The notes under the pieces were generated by a model. The model worked only from the letters and a program-made list of their open reading frames with translations. It was not told the DNA's origin and searched no databases. 64,000 nucleotides of DNA from Haloprofundus halophilus (GTDB lineage Archaea > Halobacteriota > Halobacteria > Halobacteriales > Haloferacaceae). The DNA is taken from assembly GCF_003439925.1 (NCBI RefSeq), contig NZ_QQRR01000001.1, positions 930,001 through 994,000 of the forward strand. The letters are read 5' to 3'. Of this stretch, positions 8,452 through 16,687 are shown piece by piece. The translations under genes and the position numbers were made by a program. The number at the start of each line of letters is the position of its first letter. Position 1 is the stretch's first letter.

Positions 8452-9216
8452 GTGAGTGGAAGCGAACGGACGCGGGTCGACATGCACGTCAAGTGTTTAG
8501 ACGAGCGTGTCGTCGCCAGGGCGAAGCGCCGCGGTGTCGACGTGCTCGTCTACGCGCCACACTTCACGCGTCTCCCGACGATTCGCGCCCGCGCCGACCG
8601 ATTCTCCGACGACGAGTTGCTCGTCGTCCCCGCCCGCGAACTGTTCACCGGCCCGTGGAGCGACCGGAACCACCTCCTCGCTATCGGCCTCTCGGACCCG
8701 GTTCCGGATTTCATCACCATCGAGGGCGCGCTCGCGGAGTGTCGCCGACAGGAGGCGGCCGTGCTCGTCCCGCACCCGGCGCTGTTGAACGTCAGCCTCG
8801 GCCGGGTCGAAATCGAGGCGTTCCGGGACGAACTCCACGCCGTCGAGACGTACAACGGCAAGTGCTTTCCCTACCAGAACCGCCGCGCCGCCGCCATCGC
8901 AGACGAGTTCGACAAACCGGGGTTCGGGTCGTCGTACGCGCACTTGCGGGGGAACGTCGGCGAGGCGTGGACCGAGTTCGACCGACGCATCGAGACGGAG
9001 GCGGAGCTCGTGACGGCGCTTCGCGGGGGTGCGACGCGCCGCGTCGACCACCGACGCGGACTCCGGCACCGACTCAGAAACCTCGCCGAGTTCGCCCACC
9101 TGGGCCACGAGAACACGTGGGGGAAGATAGACCGCCTGCTCCTCTCCGGCACCGAACCGACGCACCCGCGCCAACTCGTCTACGAGGGTCGGTTCGACGA
9201 CGTCGCCGTCTACTGA
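8452..9216 (+). CDS. PHP-domain-like protein with incomplete metal site
   Basis: About 254 residues with the layout of the PHP/PHP-associated family: an N-terminal DMHVK where H-x-H is expected, then VVPARELFTG, LVPHPALLN, ETYNGKCFPYQNRRAAAIAD and SSYAHLRGNVGEAWTEFD where SDAH is usual. At least two expected metal ligands (second His of motif I and the Asp of SDAH) are replaced, so phosphoesterase activity may be lost. Start is uncertain: TTG 8428, GTG 8452 and ATG 8482 are all in frame. GTG 8452 is chosen as a compromise. Confidence 0.75.
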   Translation: MSGSERTRVDMHVKCLDERVVARAKRRGVDVLVYAPHFTRLPTIRARADRFSDDELLVVPARELFTGPWSDRNHLLAIGLSDPVPDFITIEGALAECRRQEAAVLVPHPALLNVSLGRVEIEAFRDELHAVETYNGKCFPYQNRRAAAIADEFDKPGFGSSYAHLRGNVGEAWTEFDRRIETEAELVTALRGGATRRVDHRRGLRHRLRNLAEFAHLGHENTWGKIDRLLLSGTEPTHPRQLVYEGRFDDVAVY

Positions 9217-9240
9217 CCGGCGACGAGTCCGAGCGGCCCG

Positions 9241-9729
9241 TCAGAAGCCGAACAGCATCGTGACCGCATCGAGACCGCCGTCGAGCGGCACGACGAAGTA
9301 GTGAGCCGCCGCGAACAGCGCCACTTCTCCGATCGTGATGAGAACCGTCGCGAGGTCGGCCCACTTGCTCGACGTGGTGACGCCGAACGGGAGGCTGTAC
9401 TCCTTCTCGTAGGGGTAGAAGAACGCCAACCCCCGCCTGCTGCCGAACAGGTCGAGCACGTAGTGCGTGAGGATGCCGACCCAGACGAAGTGGAGGTTGT
9501 CGAAGAGAATCGGGAAGGCGACGAAGATGCCGAGGACCGGGAGGTTGTGCAGCGTCTTTCGGTGTTTCCCGAACGCGGTGTCCACGTCCGGAAACAGCGC
9601 GCCGAGGACGAGCGGCACCGACAGTTCGGCGATGGCGACGAACGTGGGCACGTCGCCCGACGGTTCGAGCACGTAGCCGAGACCGATACTGAGGAGGGCG
9701 GCGTTCAACACGTGACCTTTCTTGTTCAT
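9241..9729 (-). CDS. YdjM-type membrane-bound metal-dependent hydrolase
   Basis: 162-residue membrane protein with four to five hydrophobic segments. It begins MNKKGHVLNAALL and has the family features FPDVDTAFGKHRKTLHNLP and GILTHYVLDLFGSRRGLAFFYPY. In these, the His/Asp residues (GH, D-x-D, HR...H, H-x3-D) are those conserved in the DUF457/YdjM family annotated as putative metal-dependent hydrolases. ATG 9729 is the conventional start. Substrate unknown. Confidence 0.85.
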   Translation of the reverse strand: MNKKGHVLNAALLSIGLGYVLEPSGDVPTFVAIAELSVPLVLGALFPDVDTAFGKHRKTLHNLPVLGIFVAFPILFDNLHFVWVGILTHYVLDLFGSRRGLAFFYPYEKEYSLPFGVTTSSKWADLATVLITIGEVALFAAAHYFVVPLDGGLDAVTMLFGF

Positions 9730-9814
9730 CCGACGACGGTCCGTCGAACCGGACGGATACAAACGTTTCCACCTGTCGGCGACGGGCGGGAGGCCACCGG
9801 TGTTCGACGCGCGC

Positions 9815-10327
9815 TCAGTCGACCAGCGCGTCTTCGAGCGTCTCCATCGCCGCCCGCGCGAACTGCTGTTTCACTTCGAGACGCGTCCCGTCGAACTCGT
9901 GGCGCGTCGATTCGACGTACGACTCGCCGGTTCCCCACTCGGCGGCGTACGCGAGGCCGACGTACACCGTTCCGACGGGTTTGTCGTCGTCGCCGCCGCC
10001 GGGTCCGGCGATACCCGTCGTCGCCAGGCCCCACGTCGTGTCGGCGGTGTCTCGGACGCCCTGGGCCATCTCGCGGGCGACGGCGGCGCTCACCGCACCG
10101 TGTTCGTCCAGCGACTCCCGGGAGACGGCCAGCAGGTCGCGCTTCGCGTCGTAGGAGTAGGTGACGACCGAGCGGTCGAAGTAGTCGCTCGACCCGGGAA
10201 CGTCGGTGAGGAGCGACCCGACGAGGCCGCCCGTGCAGGACTCGGCGACGGCGACGGTGTCGCCGCGTTCTCGGAGCGCGTCGCCGAGGCGTTCTTCGAC
10301 CGGCGGCTCGTCGTCGTGTTCTCGCAT
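9815..10327 (-). CDS. pncC: Nicotinamide-nucleotide amidohydrolase PncC (CinA C-terminal domain)
   Basis: Deamidates NMN to nicotinate mononucleotide in pyridine nucleotide salvage. The 170-residue stand-alone CinA C-terminal domain shows VAVAESCTGGLVGSLLTDVPGSS (catalytic Ser in ESCTGG), the GIAGPGGG loop and PVGTVYVGL. There is no N-terminal MoCF-like domain, as in other short PncC proteins. Divergently transcribed from the aminotransferase at 10438. Confidence 0.92.
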   Translation of the reverse strand: MREHDDEPPVEERLGDALRERGDTVAVAESCTGGLVGSLLTDVPGSSDYFDRSVVTYSYDAKRDLLAVSRESLDEHGAVSAAVAREMAQGVRDTADTTWGLATTGIAGPGGGDDDKPVGTVYVGLAYAAEWGTGESYVESTRHEFDGTRLEVKQQFARAAMETLEDALVD

Positions 10328-10437
10328 GAGCGTGCTACGGTCCCGGTTCGCAAAAGTCTCTCCCGATTCCCCCGGAGTCGCCCGCCCTCGTCTACCGCGG
10401 GCGAAAGAGGCAACTACCCCCCGTCCGACGCCGTACC

Positions 10438-11535
10438 ATGGACTACGAGGAACCGCTGTTCTTCCGGGTGATGCGCTACGCGGCGGCCGCCGACCGCGAC
10501 GTGATAGACATGGTGAGCGGCAACCCCGACTGGGACGCCCCCGAAGCGCTGCGAGACGGCCTTCGGGAGTTCGCCGACGCCGACGTCGACGCGTTCCAGT
10601 ACGGTCCGAGCGCCGGTCTCGACGAACTGCGCGAAGAGATAGCCGAGCGCCGAAACGTCGACCCCTCGCAGGTCGTCGTCACGAACGGCGCGGGCGAAGC
10701 GAACTACCTGGCGATGGCGCGGGCGCTGGAGCGCGACGCGGGCGACGGCGTGTTGCTCACCGACCCAGTGTACCCGTACTACCCCGGGAAGGCGCAGATG
10801 CTCGGCGGCGACGTGACGCTCGTCCCCGTCGTCGAGGGCGGCGACCCCGACGTGGCGGCGATGCGCGAGGCGGCCACGGAGGAGACGGCGCTCATCGTCG
10901 CCAACACGCCGAACAACCCGACCGGCGTCGTCTACGACCGCGAGACGATGGAAGAGCTCGTCGCGCTCGCAGAGGAGGTCGACGCGCTGCTCGTCGCCGA
11001 CGAGGTGTACGACCACTTCGACTACACCGGCGAGTTCGAGAGCGCGCTCACCATCGACTCCGAGCACCGCGTCGTCACCAGCGCGTTCTCGAAGTCGATG
11101 TCGATTACCGGCTTCCGGGTCGGCTACGCCATCTTCCCGGCGGCGCTCGTCGACGCGGCGAAGACCCGACACATGCTCGTCAACGTCGCCGGGAGCAACC
11201 CCGCGCAGTACGCCGTGTTGCGGGCGCTTCGGGAGGCCGACCCCTCGTACTACGAGGAGACGCGCGCGATGCTCCGCGAGCGTATCGCCGCCTTCACCGA
11301 TGCACTCGACGAAGCGGGTGCGGAGTACACCCGGCCGGAGGGCGCGTTCTACGTGCTCGCGCGCTTCGACGGCTTCCCGGGGACGATGACGAACGTCGAG
11401 CGACTCATCGACGAGGCGGGCGTCGCCGGGATGCCCGGCGAGGCGTTCGGCCCCGCCCGCGACGAGTGGATTCGGTTCGCGCTCGTCACGCCGCGGGCGC
11501 AAGAGGCGGCGAAGCGACTCGCCGACTACTTCTGA
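10438..11535 (+). CDS. PLP-dependent class I/II aminotransferase
   Basis: 365-residue fold-type I enzyme. The PLP lysine lies in SAFSKSMSITGFRVGY, with NTPNNPTG and VADEVYDHFDY as the cofactor/substrate motifs and the carboxylate-binding Arg in WIRFAL near the C-terminus. It resembles AspC-like archaeal aminotransferases, but the amino donor and acceptor cannot be read from sequence. The start ATG 10438 gives a complete N-terminal arm. It is divergent from pncC and upstream of the Get3-like gene. Confidence 0.9.
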   Translation: MDYEEPLFFRVMRYAAAADRDVIDMVSGNPDWDAPEALRDGLREFADADVDAFQYGPSAGLDELREEIAERRNVDPSQVVVTNGAGEANYLAMARALERDAGDGVLLTDPVYPYYPGKAQMLGGDVTLVPVVEGGDPDVAAMREAATEETALIVANTPNNPTGVVYDRETMEELVALAEEVDALLVADEVYDHFDYTGEFESALTIDSEHRVVTSAFSKSMSITGFRVGYAIFPAALVDAAKTRHMLVNVAGSNPAQYAVLRALREADPSYYEETRAMLRERIAAFTDALDEAGAEYTRPEGAFYVLARFDGFPGTMTNVERLIDEAGVAGMPGEAFGPARDEWIRFALVTPRAQEAAKRLADYF

Positions 11536-11625
11536 GTCTCCGCCCGCGCCGAATACCTCCGCGTTCTGACGCCCGAGCGCCGACCGGACCGACGGGTACA
11601 CAAGCGCTCGGACGCGAGGGGGCGT

Positions 11626-12819
11626 ATGGCAAATCTCGACGTGGAACCCGTCGACGCCGTCGACGACTCCGAGGAAGCAGGCGGAGACGACGCGGCGTCG
11701 ACAGACGTGGAAGTCGAGGCGACCGACGACCTCTCGGAGCTTCCCGGCGAGGTCGACGCCGCGGAGTTCGTCCTCTACGGCGGGAAAGGCGGCGTCGGCA
11801 AGACGACGATGGCGGCGGCGACGGCGCTGCGCAGCGCCGCAGACGGCGCGGCGACGCTCGTCGTCTCGACGGACCCCGCGCACTCGCTGTCGGACACGCT
11901 CGGCGGCGAGATTCCGGCGGAACCGACGCGCATCCGCGAGGACATCCCGCTGTTCGCCGCCGAGATCGACCCCGACGCCGCGATGGACGAGGGGCTGTTC
12001 GGCGAGGGCGGCGACGCGTTCGGCGGAATGGGCGGGATGGGCGACATGTTCGGCGGGATGGGCGGGATGGGCGGGATGGGCGGCGCTGGAGGGAGTGAGA
12101 ACCCCTTCGGCGGCGACGAAAATCCGTTCGCCGACGACGGGGACGAGAGCGGCCACCCGCTCCTCGACGGAACGATGCCCGGCGCGGACGAAATGGCGGC
12201 GATGCGGCAACTGCTCGAACACATGGACGACCCCCGCTTCGACCGAGTGGTCGTCGACACCGCGCCGACGGGGCACACGCTGCGCCTGCTGCAGCTGCCG
12301 GAGATGCTCGACTCGATGGTCGGCCGCCTCGTCAGTTTCCGCGAGCGGATGCGGGGGATGATGGAGAACCTGAAGGGGATGTTCGGCGGCGCGGACCCCG
12401 GGCCGTCGGGGATGGAGCAACTTGAAGAAGCCAAAGAGCGGATAAAGCGGCTCCGGGCCGTGCTCAGAGACCCCGAGCGGACGGATTTCCGGGTCGTGAT
12501 GATTCCCGAGGAGATGAGCGTCGTCGAGTCCGAGCGGCTCGTCGCCCGCCTCGACGAGTTCGGCATTCCGGTGCGGACGCTCGTCGTCAACCGCGTGATG
12601 GAGGACCCGAGCGACGTGGCGGGCATCGACCCCGAGTGGACGGTCGCGCCCGACCCCGAACACTGCGAGTTCTGCCAGCGCCGCTGGCAGGTCCAGCAGC
12701 GCTCGTTGCGGCGGGCGACGGAGCTGTTCCGCGGCCGCGACGTGAAGCGCGTGCCGCTGCTCGCAGACGAGGTTCGAGGCGAGGACGCGCTGCGGGTCGT
12801 CGCGGCGTGTCTGGCCTGA
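11626..12819 (+). CDS. Get3/ArsA-type ATPase with Gly-Met-rich insert
   Basis: 397-residue deviant-Walker ATPase of the Get3/ArsA family, which hands tail-anchored proteins to membranes (Get3) or energises arsenite export (ArsA). Visible are an acidic 45-residue N-terminal extension, the P-loop GGKGGVGKTT (52-61), switch I STDPAHSLSDTLGG and switch II DTAPTGHTLRLLQLP. The CEFC motif (C347, C350) bridges zinc in Get3 dimers. Between switch I and II lies an unusual low-complexity stretch built from GGM units (about residues 132-152). The CxxC and lack of ars genes favour Get3, but this is inference. Confidence 0.88.
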   Translation: MANLDVEPVDAVDDSEEAGGDDAASTDVEVEATDDLSELPGEVDAAEFVLYGGKGGVGKTTMAAATALRSAADGAATLVVSTDPAHSLSDTLGGEIPAEPTRIREDIPLFAAEIDPDAAMDEGLFGEGGDAFGGMGGMGDMFGGMGGMGGMGGAGGSENPFGGDENPFADDGDESGHPLLDGTMPGADEMAAMRQLLEHMDDPRFDRVVVDTAPTGHTLRLLQLPEMLDSMVGRLVSFRERMRGMMENLKGMFGGADPGPSGMEQLEEAKERIKRLRAVLRDPERTDFRVVMIPEEMSVVESERLVARLDEFGIPVRTLVVNRVMEDPSDVAGIDPEWTVAPDPEHCEFCQRRWQVQQRSLRRATELFRGRDVKRVPLLADEVRGEDALRVVAACLA

Positions 12820-12843
12820 AACGAACCGGTTCTCCGACGCCGT

Positions 12844-13671
12844 TTAGCCGAGTTTCCGCGCGAGCCCGAAGAGACTGTCCCGGACGCCGTCGGGGAGGAA
12901 GCGGGCGAACGAGCCGACGTCGGCGACGATACCGACCGGGTAGCGCGCCGCCGGCTTCGTCGCGCTGGCGGCGTTGACGATGTCGTCGGCGACTCGCCGC
13001 GGCGGCACCGCGCCGGGTCCGTCGCCGCTGAGCGCCCGGGTGTCCTCGAACAGTTTGTAGAACGACTCGTACGCACCCGAGCGCTCCGTCCCGTCGTCGA
13101 CCTCCTCGTCGGCGCGCTCGGAGAACTGCGTCTGGACCGGTCCGGGTTCGACGAGGACGGCGTCGATACCGTACTCGGCGACCTCCGCGCGGAGCGCGTC
13201 GGTCATCGCTTCGAGCGCGAACTTCGACCCGGCGTAGACGCCGCTGCCGGGGAACGAGACGCGGCCGACGACGCTGGAGACGTTGACGATGGTGCCGTCG
13301 CCCGCCTCGCGCATGTGGGGGAGGACGGCGCGGACGAGGCGGTGCGGGCCGAACACGTTGACGGCGAACTGCTTTTCGACCGTCTCGGTGGGGACGTCTT
13401 CGATGGGGCCGAACTGCCCGTAGCCCGCGTTGTTGACGAGGCAGTGAATCGCTCCCTGCTCGTCGACGATGCGGTCGACGACCCTGTCGACGTCGCCCTG
13501 GTCGGTGACGTCGAGCGTTGCGAGTTCGCATCCCTCTTCGCCGAGCTGCTGGATGTCGGCGGGGTTGCGCGCCGTCGCGTACACCACCCAGTCCTCCGCG
13601 AGGAAGGCCCGGGCGGTGGCGCGACCGATACCGGACGAACAGCCAGTGATGAGGACAGTCTCTGGTTTCAC
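12844..13671 (-). CDS. Short-chain dehydrogenase/reductase
   Basis: 275-residue classical SDR. It has the nucleotide motif TGCSSGIGRAT near the N-terminus, NNAGYGQFG, the catalytic Ser in NVSSVVGR, and the Y-x3-K pair in YAGSKFALEAM, followed by EPGPVQT. This resembles retinol-dehydrogenase-like SDRs often annotated as generic oxidoreductases. The substrate is not deducible. It is convergent with the Get3-like gene, with a 24-nt gap. Confidence 0.92.
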   Translation of the reverse strand: MKPETVLITGCSSGIGRATARAFLAEDWVVYATARNPADIQQLGEEGCELATLDVTDQGDVDRVVDRIVDEQGAIHCLVNNAGYGQFGPIEDVPTETVEKQFAVNVFGPHRLVRAVLPHMREAGDGTIVNVSSVVGRVSFPGSGVYAGSKFALEAMTDALRAEVAEYGIDAVLVEPGPVQTQFSERADEEVDDGTERSGAYESFYKLFEDTRALSGDGPGAVPPRRVADDIVNAASATKPAARYPVGIVADVGSFARFLPDGVRDSLFGLARKLG

Positions 13672-13723
13672 ACCGAAACGTCGTCGCCGGGATAGTTAAC
13701 TGTACGGCGTTCGACGGGTGGGC

Positions 13724-14494
13724 TCAGTCGCGGTACTCGCGCTTGACCTCGTCGGCGTAGGCGTCGGCCAGCCGCGTCGGCTCCGGGAGTTTGTAGCCGT
13801 CGCAGAGCCGCTCGACGAGGTCGACGGTCGTCTCCGCGGAGACGCGGTGGCCGGGGCTGACGTACAGCGGGTTTATCTTGCGGCTCGACGCGTACTGCCG
13901 CGACTGGAACGCGTAGCCGACGACCGTCCCGTCGGGGGCGTCGACGCGACCGTCGGCTTCGATGGGCGTCCGCCAGCCTTCGGGCCGCTCCTCGACCGGC
14001 TCTCTTGGTGTCCCGCAGAGCAGTCCCTTGGCGACGCCGACGCTCGGCACGTCGAGGACGACGCCCATGTGCGTCGCCAACCCGGCCTGCCGGAAGTGGA
14101 TGCGGCCGCTGCCGTCGAAGACGACGAAATCGGGCTCCGTCTCCAGCTTCTCGAACGCGTCGAGAATCGGCCCGCCCTCGCGGAACGACAGCAGGCCCGG
14201 AACGTAGGGAATCGAGAGGTCGGTGACGGCGTACGCGCGCTCGACTATCTCGGTGCCGCGGGCGACGACGACGGCGCTGACGGCCTCCTCGTCGAGAAAC
14301 GCCTGGTCGACGCCGGCGACGAGCGGCCGCTCTTCCCGCGGGACGAGCGTCGATTCGGCGGTGGAAACGGCCGCCGGGTCGAAGTCGAACTCGTCCTCGA
14401 ACCGGGCGACGTCAGCGATGTCGCGCTGGAGCTGTTCCATCTCCTCACGGGAGAGCGCCGGGTCGGGGACGAACTCGGGGTGGGCGGGAACCAT
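13724..14494 (-). CDS. nfi: Endonuclease V
   Basis: Repairs deaminated purines by cutting the second phosphodiester 3' to inosine. The 256-residue protein has the three catalytic acids in context: D63 (AGVDQAF), E106 (PYVPGLLSFREGP-like) and D127 (FDGSGRIHF). The stretch QAGLATHMGVVLDVPSVGVAKGLLCG is the usual core of the family. Its stop is followed 49 nt later by the start region of the neighbouring SDR gene. Its start lies 3 nt after the rhomboid gene stop, so the two are probably co-transcribed. Confidence 0.94.
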   Translation of the reverse strand: MVPAHPEFVPDPALSREEMEQLQRDIADVARFEDEFDFDPAAVSTAESTLVPREERPLVAGVDQAFLDEEAVSAVVVARGTEIVERAYAVTDLSIPYVPGLLSFREGGPILDAFEKLETEPDFVVFDGSGRIHFRQAGLATHMGVVLDVPSVGVAKGLLCGTPREPVEERPEGWRTPIEADGRVDAPDGTVVGYAFQSRQYASSRKINPLYVSPGHRVSAETTVDLVERLCDGYKLPEPTRLADAYADEVKREYRD

Positions 14495-14497
14495 CGC

Positions 14498-15433
14498 TCA
14501 GTAGCGGCGACGACCTCCGCCCATCCCGCCGTTGCCGCCGCCGAAGTTGAGGCGGTTCGGTATCTGCTGTTGGCCCTTGACGTACTGGCCGACGAGGAGG
14601 CCGACGAGGAGACCGGCCAGGTGGGCGTAGTGGGCGATGCCGCCGCCGAAAATCGGGGTGATAGCGCCCGTGAGGTCGAAGAGGACGTAGAAGCCGGTCA
14701 GCGCCCAGATGGGTAGCGGAATCGGCGGAATCAACAGCATCACGCGGAGGTCGGGGTTGACGACGGTGAGCAGTCCGAGCACCGCCATCGCCGCGCCGCT
14801 CGCGCCGAGCACGGCCGACGCCTCGCCCGTTGCGAGGGCGGTTCCTATCTGCGCCAACCCGGCGATTGCGCCGCTGGCGAGAAACAGCGCGGTGAAGCGT
14901 TTCGCGCCGAGGTAGCGCTCGACCAGCGGGCCGAAGAAGTACAGCACGATGCTGTTGGCCGCGATGTGGAAGAACCCGCCGTGCGCGAGAATCGAGGTGA
15001 ACCACGTCCAGACGTACTCGGGGTTCTCGGAGGTCAGAAGGAAGATGCTCCGCCACGTCTCGCTGACGGTTCCGTAGTAGGTGACGCCGGCCCCGTTCGG
15101 CGGGAGACCGCCGGTGAGGAGGTAGCCGACGATGTACTCGGAGATGAACGTTATCCACATCAGCCCGAGGAACACGTAGGTCATGTTCCCGCGGAAGTAG
15201 CCCAGCGGACCGCCCGTCCCGGTCAGGCGGTCGAGAACGCCGTCGGAGCTCCCGCCCGTCCCGACGCTGTCGTCGAAGCTGCTCTCGAAAACTCCGCTCG
15301 GGTCGTCCCACTCGCCCATCCCGGGACAGTTGTGGTTCTCGGGGAGGCGATGTTCGGCGCAGAAGGTGTTGCCGCAGCGCCGACACTGGTACGGCAAGTT
15401 CTCGTACTCGCCGCACTCGTGACATTCTGCCAT
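14498..15433 (-). CDS. Rhomboid intramembrane serine protease with N-terminal zinc finger
   Basis: 311-residue membrane protease. Residues 1-40 form a Cys/His-rich AN1-type zinc finger (CRRCGNTFCAEHRLPENHNCPG). Six or so transmembrane helices follow, with the catalytic serine in GASGAAMA, the catalytic histidine in AHYAHLAGLL, and HGGFFHIAANS for oxyanion/His-Asn. The C-terminal tail is Gly-rich. The zinc-finger-rhomboid fusion is common in haloarchaea; substrates are unknown. It is transcribed just ahead of endonuclease V. Confidence 0.93.
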   Translation of the reverse strand: MAECHECGEYENLPYQCRRCGNTFCAEHRLPENHNCPGMGEWDDPSGVFESSFDDSVGTGGSSDGVLDRLTGTGGPLGYFRGNMTYVFLGLMWITFISEYIVGYLLTGGLPPNGAGVTYYGTVSETWRSIFLLTSENPEYVWTWFTSILAHGGFFHIAANSIVLYFFGPLVERYLGAKRFTALFLASGAIAGLAQIGTALATGEASAVLGASGAAMAVLGLLTVVNPDLRVMLLIPPIPLPIWALTGFYVLFDLTGAITPIFGGGIAHYAHLAGLLVGLLVGQYVKGQQQIPNRLNFGGGNGGMGGGRRRY

Positions 15434-15569
15434 TGTGACTCCGTAGTCGTGGGGTGATAAAAGGGGTTTGCCTCTCGTGCGACCGGAGGGGACGAACGGC
15501 GGCGTTCTCCGACACGGGAGGTCTCGTCGGGTGCGAACGGCCGCTCGATTTTTGCGTACGGCGCGTCGC

Positions 15570-15686
15570 TCACTCGGCCGCTTCGTCGTCCTCGCCGTCC
15601 GGGGAGTCGGACTTCTCGGGGACCTCGAAGTTAGTCGGAACGACGGTCACGTGGTCGACGCCGAGTCGCGGCTGTTTCGCTGCCAT
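15570..15686 (-). CDS. Possible 38-residue microprotein
   Basis: Short frame MAAKQPRLGVDHVTVVPTNF followed by an acidic tail ending DGEDDEAAE. Support is limited to an ATG start, almost exclusively G/C third positions and an acidic halophile-like composition. It lies alone between the rhomboid gene and ppa. No family recognised; it could be noncoding. Confidence 0.4.
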   Translation of the reverse strand: MAAKQPRLGVDHVTVVPTNFEVPEKSDSPDGEDDEAAE

Positions 15687-15748
15687 CTCGACCGCACGTA
15701 GCCGTCGAGGCCACAAAAGATTACCCATGCGCATAATTTATCGCGGGG

Positions 15749-15767
15749 CGGGCGCGGGATGCGCCCG
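15749..15767. terminator. Hairpin downstream of ppa
   Basis: Perfect 7-bp inverted repeat CGGGCGC / GCGCCCG with a 5-nt loop, 67-85 nt beyond the ppa stop codon on its downstream side. Possible 3'-end structure of the ppa transcript; no experimental support. Confidence 0.35.
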
Positions 15768-15833
15768 ACGTATATTCGGTCGGAGAGCGGGACGTAGCCG
15801 GACTGAGCCGGTCTAAAAGGGGGGGCTGCCCGT

Positions 15834-16367
15834 TCAGCCGAAGTGTTCGTCGTAGAGCTCCTGTGCGTGCTCGATGGCGTCCATCGCGGCCTGCTTGTCC
15901 TCCCAGCCCTGCGTCTCGACTTCCTTGCCCTTCTCGAGGTTCTTGTACGTCTTGAAGAACTCGTCTATCTCGTCGAGTTTCTGCTGCGGGATGTCCTCGA
16001 GGTCCTCGATGTGCTGGAAGCGCGGGTCCTCGGTGGGGACGGCGATGACCTTGTCGTCCTGCTCGCCGTCGTCGTCCATCTTCATCAGGGCGACGGGGCG
16101 CGCCTCGATGATGCAGCCGGGGAACGTCGCGTCCTCGACGAGCACCAGCACGTCGAAGGGGTCCTCGTCGTCGTAGTACGACTGCGGGATGAAACCGTAG
16201 TCGCTCGGGTAGTGAACGTTCGAGTGCAGCACCCGGTCGAGAACGACGCCGGGGATGTCCTTGTCGTACTCGTACTTGTTGCGTTCGCCTTTCAGACACT
16301 CGACGACGGCGTAGATGACTTCCGGTGCGTCGGGTCCCGTTTCGAGGTCTTCCCAGAGATTCGTCAT
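15834..16367 (-). CDS. ppa: Inorganic pyrophosphatase, family I
   Basis: Hydrolyses pyrophosphate to phosphate, pulling biosynthetic reactions forward; cytosolic hexamer in the family. The 177-residue protein has the complete active site: ERNKYEYDKD, DYGFIPQSYYDDEDPFDVLVL (metal-binding D-x-D-P-x-D) and D/K-rich DDKVIAVPTEDPR with FFKTYKNLEKGK. Length is typical. A 320-nt intergenic region with inverted repeats separates it from the divergent PadR gene. Confidence 0.97.
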   Translation of the reverse strand: MTNLWEDLETGPDAPEVIYAVVECLKGERNKYEYDKDIPGVVLDRVLHSNVHYPSDYGFIPQSYYDDEDPFDVLVLVEDATFPGCIIEARPVALMKMDDDGEQDDKVIAVPTEDPRFQHIEDLEDIPQQKLDEIDEFFKTYKNLEKGKEVETQGWEDKQAAMDAIEHAQELYDEHFG

Positions 16368-16471
16368 GCGTCCGTATATCCGCTAAGCGAGGGAAATGGT
16401 TTTCGGGACGTGTGTGGGGCGTATTCGCACACTTCGGCGTTCGGCCACTCGGCCACAAACTTCTTTCGTGT

Positions 16472-16512
16472 GTCGAACAATTGTTGTCTCGGGACCGAAA
16501 CAACAGTTCGAC
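16472..16512. promoter_or_regulatory. Bulged inverted repeat in the ppa-padR region
   Basis: GTCGAAC-AAT-TGTTG pairs with CAACA-GTTCGAC (12 bp with a 3-nt bulge). The 14-nt loop itself contains TCGG/CCGA. This is stronger symmetry than expected by chance in 40 nt. It could be a structured RNA segment or a protein-binding site. Confidence 0.5.
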
Positions 16513-16547
16513 CCGAACCCCGGCGGGAACACGTCCGGAAACGTACG

Positions 16548-16580
16548 CTTGTCGGATTCAAACAAACGATTTCCGACAAG
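16548..16580. promoter_or_regulatory. 9-bp inverted repeat upstream of padR
   Basis: Perfect arms CTTGTCGGA and TCCGACAAG separated by 15 nt. The lower arm ends 108 nt before the PadR start and about 210 nt before the ppa start. The geometry (about 24 bp centre to centre) suits two half-sites of a dimeric regulator. Confidence 0.45.
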
Positions 16581-16656
16581 TGTAGACGAGTTCTAATCAG
16601 TGGTTTAGTCCGGGTGTTCGGCAGTCCCTACCAGAAACAAACGTTGAGTTGAGAAG

Positions 16657-16667
16657 CGTTAAGTAGT
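16657..16667 (+). promoter_or_regulatory. TATA box of the PadR gene
   Basis: GTTAAGTAGTA centred 26 nt before ATG 16688, the classical position for a leaderless transcript. Confidence 0.6.
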
Positions 16668-16687
16668 AAGATGACATTTTAGTACGT

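Larger units (their letters stand above)
16368..16687. other. Long divergent intergenic region between ppa and padR
   Basis: 320 bp, noticeably richer in A+T than its surroundings. Short frames exist on both strands, but none has haloarchaeal codon bias or a recognisable product. It holds two inverted repeats (listed separately) and the PadR promoter. A regulatory or small-RNA role is possible. Confidence 0.6.

Noticed and set aside
16364-16596. Short frames on both strands in the ppa-padR gap
   Set aside because: Third-position bias and composition are unlike haloarchaeal genes, and the frames overlap inverted repeats.
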